64,000 bases of DNA, taken from the NCBI GenBank assembly GCA_964372215.1, contig CAYJQC010000012.1, positions 1 through 64,000 on the forward strand. The letters run 5' to 3'. A program made the translations under genes and the position numbers. The notes beneath the pieces were generated by a model. That model was not told where the DNA came from. It searched no databases and saw only the letters and a list, made by a program, of their open reading frames with translations. The stretch comes from DAIMFL01 sp964372215. Its GTDB lineage: Bacteria > Pseudomonadota > Alphaproteobacteria > Dongiales > Dongiaceae. Below, piece after piece: positions 61,493 to 64,000 of the stretch (the first letter of the stretch is position 1; each line of letters opens with the position of its first letter).

Positions 61493-62342
61493 GGTCCTGC
61501 ACCAGGCCGCCGGCCTGATGCTCGCGCAGCATCTGGATGATGGCCGCGGCGGTTTCCTCGATCGAGCGGCGCGAGACGTCGATCACCGGCCAGTGATGCT
61601 GGCTGCACAGCCGGCGGGCGAAGGCGACCTCGCGCTTCACGAAGTCCGGGTCGACATAGTCGGTTTCCTCGTCGCCGGACATCAGGCGCAGGCGGTTGCG
61701 CCGCACCTGGACCAACTGGGTCGGGTCCTTGGTCAGGCCGACGATCAGCGGTCGCTTGGTCGCGGTCAGCTCGGGCGGCAGCGGGCAGTCCGGCACGACC
61801 GGGACATTGGCCGCCTTGATGCCGCGATTGGCGAGATAGATGCAGGTCGGCGTCTTCGAGGTGCGGGAGACCCCGACCAGCACCACGTCGGCCTCGTCGT
61901 AGTTCCAGCTCGACTGGCCGTCGTCGTGAACCAGCGCGAAGCTCATGGCGTCGATCCGGCTGAAATACTCGGCGTCCATCTCATGCTGCCGGCCCGGCTG
62001 GCCGCGCGCCTGCAGGCCGAGATGGCTGGCCAGCGCGCTGATCACCGGATCGAGCACCGGGATGCAGGGCATCCCGGTGCGCCGGCAGCCGTCCTGCAGT
62101 TTCTGGCGCAGTTGATCGTTGACCATGGTGAACAGCACCAGGCCCGGATTGGCCTCGATCCCGGCCAGCACCTTGGTCATCTGGCCCGGCGTGCGGATCA
62201 GGGTCCAGCTATGCTCGGTCGCGTGCACGCCCTCGAACTGCACCAGGCAGGCGCGAGCCACGCTGTTGATGGTCTCGCCGGTGGCGTCCGAGACCAGGTG
62301 CAGGTTGAACGGTGCCTGTGGATCAGCCTGTGTGGCGACCAT
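61485..62342 (-). CDS. Pyruvate, phosphate dikinase regulatory kinase/phosphorylase (PPSR, DUF299)
   Basis: 285 aa. FNLHLVSDATGETINSVARACLVQFEG at the N-terminus and the P-loop GVSRTSKTPTCIYLANRGIKAANVPVVP at ~155-180 define the kinase-pyrophosphorylase family, which phosphorylates PPDK (or PEP synthase) using ADP and removes the phosphate with Pi. The target enzyme gene is not in the window. In Caulobacter the homologous gene (RP001) flanks the chromosomal origin opposite hemE, exactly as here. Confidence 0.94.
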   Translation of the reverse strand: MVATQADPQAPFNLHLVSDATGETINSVARACLVQFEGVHATEHSWTLIRTPGQMTKVLAGIEANPGLVLFTMVNDQLRQKLQDGCRRTGMPCIPVLDPVISALASHLGLQARGQPGRQHEMDAEYFSRIDAMSFALVHDDGQSSWNYDEADVVLVGVSRTSKTPTCIYLANRGIKAANVPVVPDCPLPPELTATKRPLIVGLTKDPTQLVQVRRNRLRLMSGDEETDYVDPDFVKREVAFARRLCSQHHWPVIDVSRRSIEETAAAIIQMLREHQAGGLVQDHA

Positions 62343-62777
62343 CGACTTCTACTCCGCAATCCGTCGTCGTCGTGTGAATAGCCGGGATCGAATCCGGCTT
62401 TCGGCAGGCCCCTGTGGATCGCAGCCCGTTGGCCTCGATTCAGTGAGCGCCAAGTCGGCGGGAGTCACAGGCCGCGAAACCCGGGCAGGGCGGCCTCGCA
62501 CACGCCGTTCTATCCCCGCTTTCCCGATCTTTCCAGCATCACCGGAATCCCCGCCGCTCTGCCCTCGGCGCGCGCGATCCCCGGATTCGCCCCGTGCCAA
62601 GCGCTTCGGGTCGCGCTCGTCAGCGATCCCTGGGGACGATCGGGGGACGGCCACTAATCCTCGACTCGCACAGCCACCCACTACCACTACCACTCTAAGA
62701 GATATCTTATAGTAGAAGGAGAAGCAGGCGTGCGAGTTCGCCGCCGACAACCTGGAATCAGTCAGCTGCAGGCCCCC
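62317..62777. other. oriC: Probable chromosomal replication origin region
   Basis: 435-bp gap between PPSR and hemE (62343-62777), the position of the Caulobacter origin. TGTGGATCA (62317-62325, inside the first PPSR codons) equals the Caulobacter DnaA G-box TGATCCACA in reverse, and TGTGGATCG (62413-62421) differs at one base. An AT-rich patch CTAAGAGATATCTTATAG (62695-62712) could unwind, and TAGTAGAAG (62710-62718) resembles DnaA-trio repeats. No full TTATCCACA box or CtrA box was found. No gene is seen in the gap. Confidence 0.5.
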
Positions 62778-63818
62778 ATGCCATCCCAGAACAAGTTGCT
62801 GCTGCATGCGTTGCGCGGGCAGGTTCCGCCGCGGCCGCCGTTCTGGCTGATGCGCCAGGCCGGCCGCTACCTGCCGGAGTATCGCAAGCTGCGGGCCGAG
62901 ACCGGCAGCTTCCTCGACCTGTGCCTGACGCCCGACGCCGCGGTCGAGGTGACGCTGCAGCCGATCCGGCGGTTCGCCATGGACGCGGCGATCCTGTTCT
63001 CGGACATCCTGATCGTGCCCTATGGCCTTGGCCAGAACGTCACGTTCGAGGAGGGCCGGGGGCCGGTGCTCGACGCGCTGCCCGATGCCGGCGCGCTCGA
63101 CCGGCTCGATCCGAGCGGCTTCGGCGAGCGGGTCGCCCCGGTCTACCAGGCGGTGCGCCAGCTCCGGAAGGTGCTGCCCGAGGATGTCGCGCTGATCGGA
63201 TTCGCCGGCGCGCCCTGGACCGTGGCGAGCTACATGATCGAGGGCGGATCGAGCCGGGATTTCGCCCTGGCCAAGGCCTGGGCCTATGGCGATCCCGACG
63301 GTTTCGGCCGGTTGATCGATCTGCTGGTCGAGACCACGGTCGGCTATCTGCTGCGCCAGGTCGAGGCGGGAGCGGAGGTGCTGCAGCTGTTCGACAGCTG
63401 GGCCGGGGCGCTCGCCGCGCCGGCGCTCGAACGCTGGTGCCTGGCGCCGACCCGCGCGATCGTGCGCCGGCTCAAGTCCGCGGCACCCGACGTGCCGGTG
63501 ATCGTGTTTCCGCGCGGTGCCGGCGTGCTGTACGAGCGATATGCCATCGAGTGCGGCGCGGCGGCGCTCAGCCTCGACACCGCGCTGCCGGCGGAGTGGG
63601 CGGCACGGCACCTGCAGCCGCATCTCGCCGTGCAGGGCAATCTCGATCCGATGGTGCTGGTGAGCGGTGGCGCGGCGCTGGACGGCGAGACCAGGCGGAT
63701 CCTGGAGACCCTCGGCCGTGGGCCGTTCGTGTTCAACCTCGGCCACGGCATCGTGCCGCAGACCCCGCCCGAGCATGTCGCGCGGCTGGCCGAGCTGGTG
63801 CGCGGCTGGAAAAGCTGA
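62778..63818 (+). CDS. hemE: Uroporphyrinogen decarboxylase
   Basis: 346 aa. Converts uroporphyrinogen III to coproporphyrinogen III. Signature 1 PPFWLMRQAGRYLPEYRKLR, signature 2 GFAGAPWTVASYMIEGGSS, LQLFDSWAGAL, and NLGHGIVPQTPPEHV at the C-terminus. The ATG at 62778 gives a normal N-terminus. A GTG at 62730 has a better ribosome site (AGGAG) and would add 16 basic residues, so the true start is open. Confidence 0.96.
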   Translation: MPSQNKLLLHALRGQVPPRPPFWLMRQAGRYLPEYRKLRAETGSFLDLCLTPDAAVEVTLQPIRRFAMDAAILFSDILIVPYGLGQNVTFEEGRGPVLDALPDAGALDRLDPSGFGERVAPVYQAVRQLRKVLPEDVALIGFAGAPWTVASYMIEGGSSRDFALAKAWAYGDPDGFGRLIDLLVETTVGYLLRQVEAGAEVLQLFDSWAGALAAPALERWCLAPTRAIVRRLKSAAPDVPVIVFPRGAGVLYERYAIECGAAALSLDTALPAEWAARHLQPHLAVQGNLDPMVLVSGGAALDGETRRILETLGRGPFVFNLGHGIVPQTPPEHVARLAELVRGWKS

Positions 63819-63842
63819 TCGTTCGGCGCCATAACCTTCGTC

Positions 63843-64000
63843 ATGACCAGAACCGCCATCGTCCTGTTCAATCTCGGCGGCCCCGACGGGCCGGACGCGG
63901 TGGAACCGTTCCTCTACAACCTGTTCAGCGACCCCGCGATCATCGGGCTGCCAGGGCCGCTGCGGCGCTTCCTGGCGTGCCGGATCGCGCGCCGCCGGGC
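63843..64000 (+). CDS. hemH: Ferrochelatase, N-terminal part, runs off the window
   Basis: 52 residues visible: TRTAIVLFNLGGPDGPDAVEPFLYNLFSDPAIIGLPGPLRRFLA, the ferrochelatase N-terminus. Inserts Fe2+ into protoporphyrin IX. It starts 24 bp after hemE and is probably cotranscribed with it. Confidence 0.95.
   Translation, partial: MTRTAIVLFNLGGPDGPDAVEPFLYNLFSDPAIIGLPGPLRRFLACRIARRR

Noticed and set aside
62343..62777. A small gene in the PPSR-hemE gap
   Set aside because: Frames here are short, lack ribosome sites and have no coding bias; the gap fits a replication origin better.

Overview
The window is high-GC (visibly around 70%) chromosomal DNA of an alphaproteobacterium, most likely of the Rhodospirillales or a neighbouring order. 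The evidence is gene order more than any single gene: hrcA-grpE-dnaK next to rph-rdgB-hemW; the rsmI-yraN-BON-gshB cluster; hslVU divergent from hisB-H-A-F-E; and the block hemH-hemE / PPSR-maf-aroE-coaE-dnaQ / secB / fxsA-timA-mltA-smr-xre. This last block surrounds the replication origin in many alphaproteobacteria. No rRNA, tRNA or CRISPR array was seen. Two runs of ten N (19026-19035 and 36091-36100) mark contig joins whose flanks look like overlapping, unmerged contig ends.

Layout. 1-7.8 kb: heat-shock genes (dnaK partial, grpE, hrcA) with a sigma-32-type promoter ahead of dnaK, a DUF1848 gene, rph, rdgB and hemW. 7.9-18 kb: LpoA-like lipoprotein, rsmI, yraN, a double-BON lipoprotein, a SirB1-type protein, a transferred Type II restriction-modification pair (12.3-14.05 kb), gshB, a flavin reductase, purC and an EamA exporter. 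18.1-25.2 kb: a polyamine-type ABC importer (four genes closed by a strong terminator), followed by two tandem acetylpolyamine amidohydrolase paralogues and a GNAT gene. 25.2-35.1 kb: small metabolic and membrane genes, a ComM/YifB ATPase, a HAD phosphatase and a membrane-bound histidine kinase with a LOV-type blue-light domain. 35.1-43.5 kb: hinT and the his genes on the minus strand, hslVU on the plus strand, and a D-aminoacylase.

43.5-44.9 kb is an AT-richer accessory patch: a MerR-like regulator with CTAG operator-like sites, a small YjzC-like protein, and a frameshifted remnant of the XRE gene found 2 kb away. It is followed by an AMP-forming ligase, xre and smr, an inserted lutABC-type lactate oxidation operon, mltA, timA, fxsA and a histidine phosphatase.

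54.2-58.0 kb is an intact-looking 3.8-kb IS1-family transposon with near-identical terminal inverted repeats and an 8-bp target duplication. Besides its transposase it carries a Fic protein with a small upstream partner, a P63C-type protein, a short basic protein and a VapD-like RNase. It sits between the histidine phosphatase gene and secB. From 58.1 kb to the end, secB, dnaQ, coaE, aroE, maf and the PPSR regulatory kinase lead to a 435-bp intergenic region facing hemE and hemH. By synteny with Caulobacter and by two DnaA G-box-like sites, this is the probable chromosomal origin.

Two dispersed palindromic repeat families run through the intergenic spaces: paired REP-like elements (four copies), and a 50-bp palindrome (two full copies in opposite orientation with compensating stem changes).
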